Assembly (NCBI GenBank): GCA_963575745.1
Contig: CAUYUJ010004534.1
Span: 45,001-69,063, forward strand
DNA length: 24,063 nt
Source: Prorocentrum cordatum
Taxonomy: Eukaryota; Sar; Dinophyceae; Prorocentrales; Prorocentraceae
Direction: 5' to 3'
A model generated the notes under the pieces. It worked only from the letters and a program-made list of their open reading frames with translations. It searched no databases and was not told the origin of the DNA. Made by a program: the position numbers and the translations under genes. This document shows positions 23,841-24,063 of this stretch, one piece after another (position 1 is the first letter of the stretch; each line of letters begins with the position of its first letter).

Positions 23841-24056
23841 TCATCATCATCACCACCATCAGCAGCATCGTCATCATCATCATCAACAACACCATCGTCA
23901 TCATCGTCGTCGTCACCACCGTCATCGTCATCAGTTTCATTATCATCATCACCATCACCATCATCACCATCACCATCATCGTCGTCGTCACAATCATCAT
24001 CGTCACCATCGTCATCGTCATCGTCACCATCATTATTATCACGATCGTCATTTTCT
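23826..24056 (+). repeat. ATC-rich triplet repeat domain
   Basis: CATCATCAT with CACCATCGT variants, the reverse-complement class of 22546-22975. It runs to the window end. Confidence 0.92.
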
Positions 24057-24063
24057 TCTTAAC

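Noticed and set aside
1-24063. tRNA, rRNA or SL RNA genes
   Set aside because: No cloverleaf, rRNA-like block or DinoSL followed by a GT donor was recognised on either strand by eye; a covariance-model search would be decisive.

Overview
The window reads as nuclear DNA of a dinoflagellate, probably of the large, GC-rich, repeat-laden Prorocentrum type (genus is inference). The evidence is: (i) a 17-base exact match at 8461-8477 to the start of the dinoflagellate spliced leader (DinoSL); (ii) a cytosine-5 DNA methyltransferase of the kind greatly expanded in dinoflagellates; (iii) introns whose 5' ends are GA, GC or GT instead of only GT; (iv) Lys/Ala-rich nuclear-type proteins; (v) all convincing coding sequence on one strand (+), as expected for dinoflagellate one-way gene arrays. 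Most long ORFs on the minus strand, and those in CTC/GAG/GAT/CGA tracts, are repeat translation and not genes.

Layout. 1-4654: gene A, an unrecognised multi-exon protein (exons 1-11, 520-766, 1105-1230, 1483-2076, 2321-3072, 3517-~3630, 4052-4127, 4207-4323, 4458-4654) with a C-terminal-half Cys/His zinc-binding-like motif. 4655-5286: mostly GAT-rich repeat. 5287-6460: about 40 copies of a 28-base palindromic minisatellite. 6461-8460: no confident gene; small repeats and hairpins. 8461-10929: DinoSL relic, short 5' leader and a C5-methyltransferase gene with all key motifs, interrupted by A-rich introns. 10930-12498: spacer or 5' introns with a Cys-rich candidate exon and a large CTC tract. 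12499-17686: gene B, a roughly 1,270-residue nuclear-looking protein of unknown function in six exons. 17687-24063: no confident gene; a long repeat landscape.

Two themes stand out. First, in nine of ten intron models the bases at the 5' splice junction are repeated at the 3' junction (AG|GN ... AG|GN, 4-12 matching bases), and the intron's first dinucleotide equals that of the next exon. This is the footprint expected of introner-type mobile introns. The methyltransferase carries a relic spliced leader, so it was probably once a processed mRNA copy. Its introns would then have been gained after that event. Second, the right-hand 5 kb is built as nested mirror images of repeat classes: CGT / telomere-like CCCTAA / GAG, then a short centre, then CTC / TTAGGG / CGA. 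A second pair, GATGAT ... ATCATC, encloses GGGGAC-GTCCCC palindromic arrays. The GAT-tract-then-palindromic-array order also occurs at 4770-6460.

The genes share no evident pathway; the methyltransferase and gene B are both probably nuclear. Exon boundaries were worked out by eye from reading phase, coding appearance and junction sequence and have not been checked against RNA.
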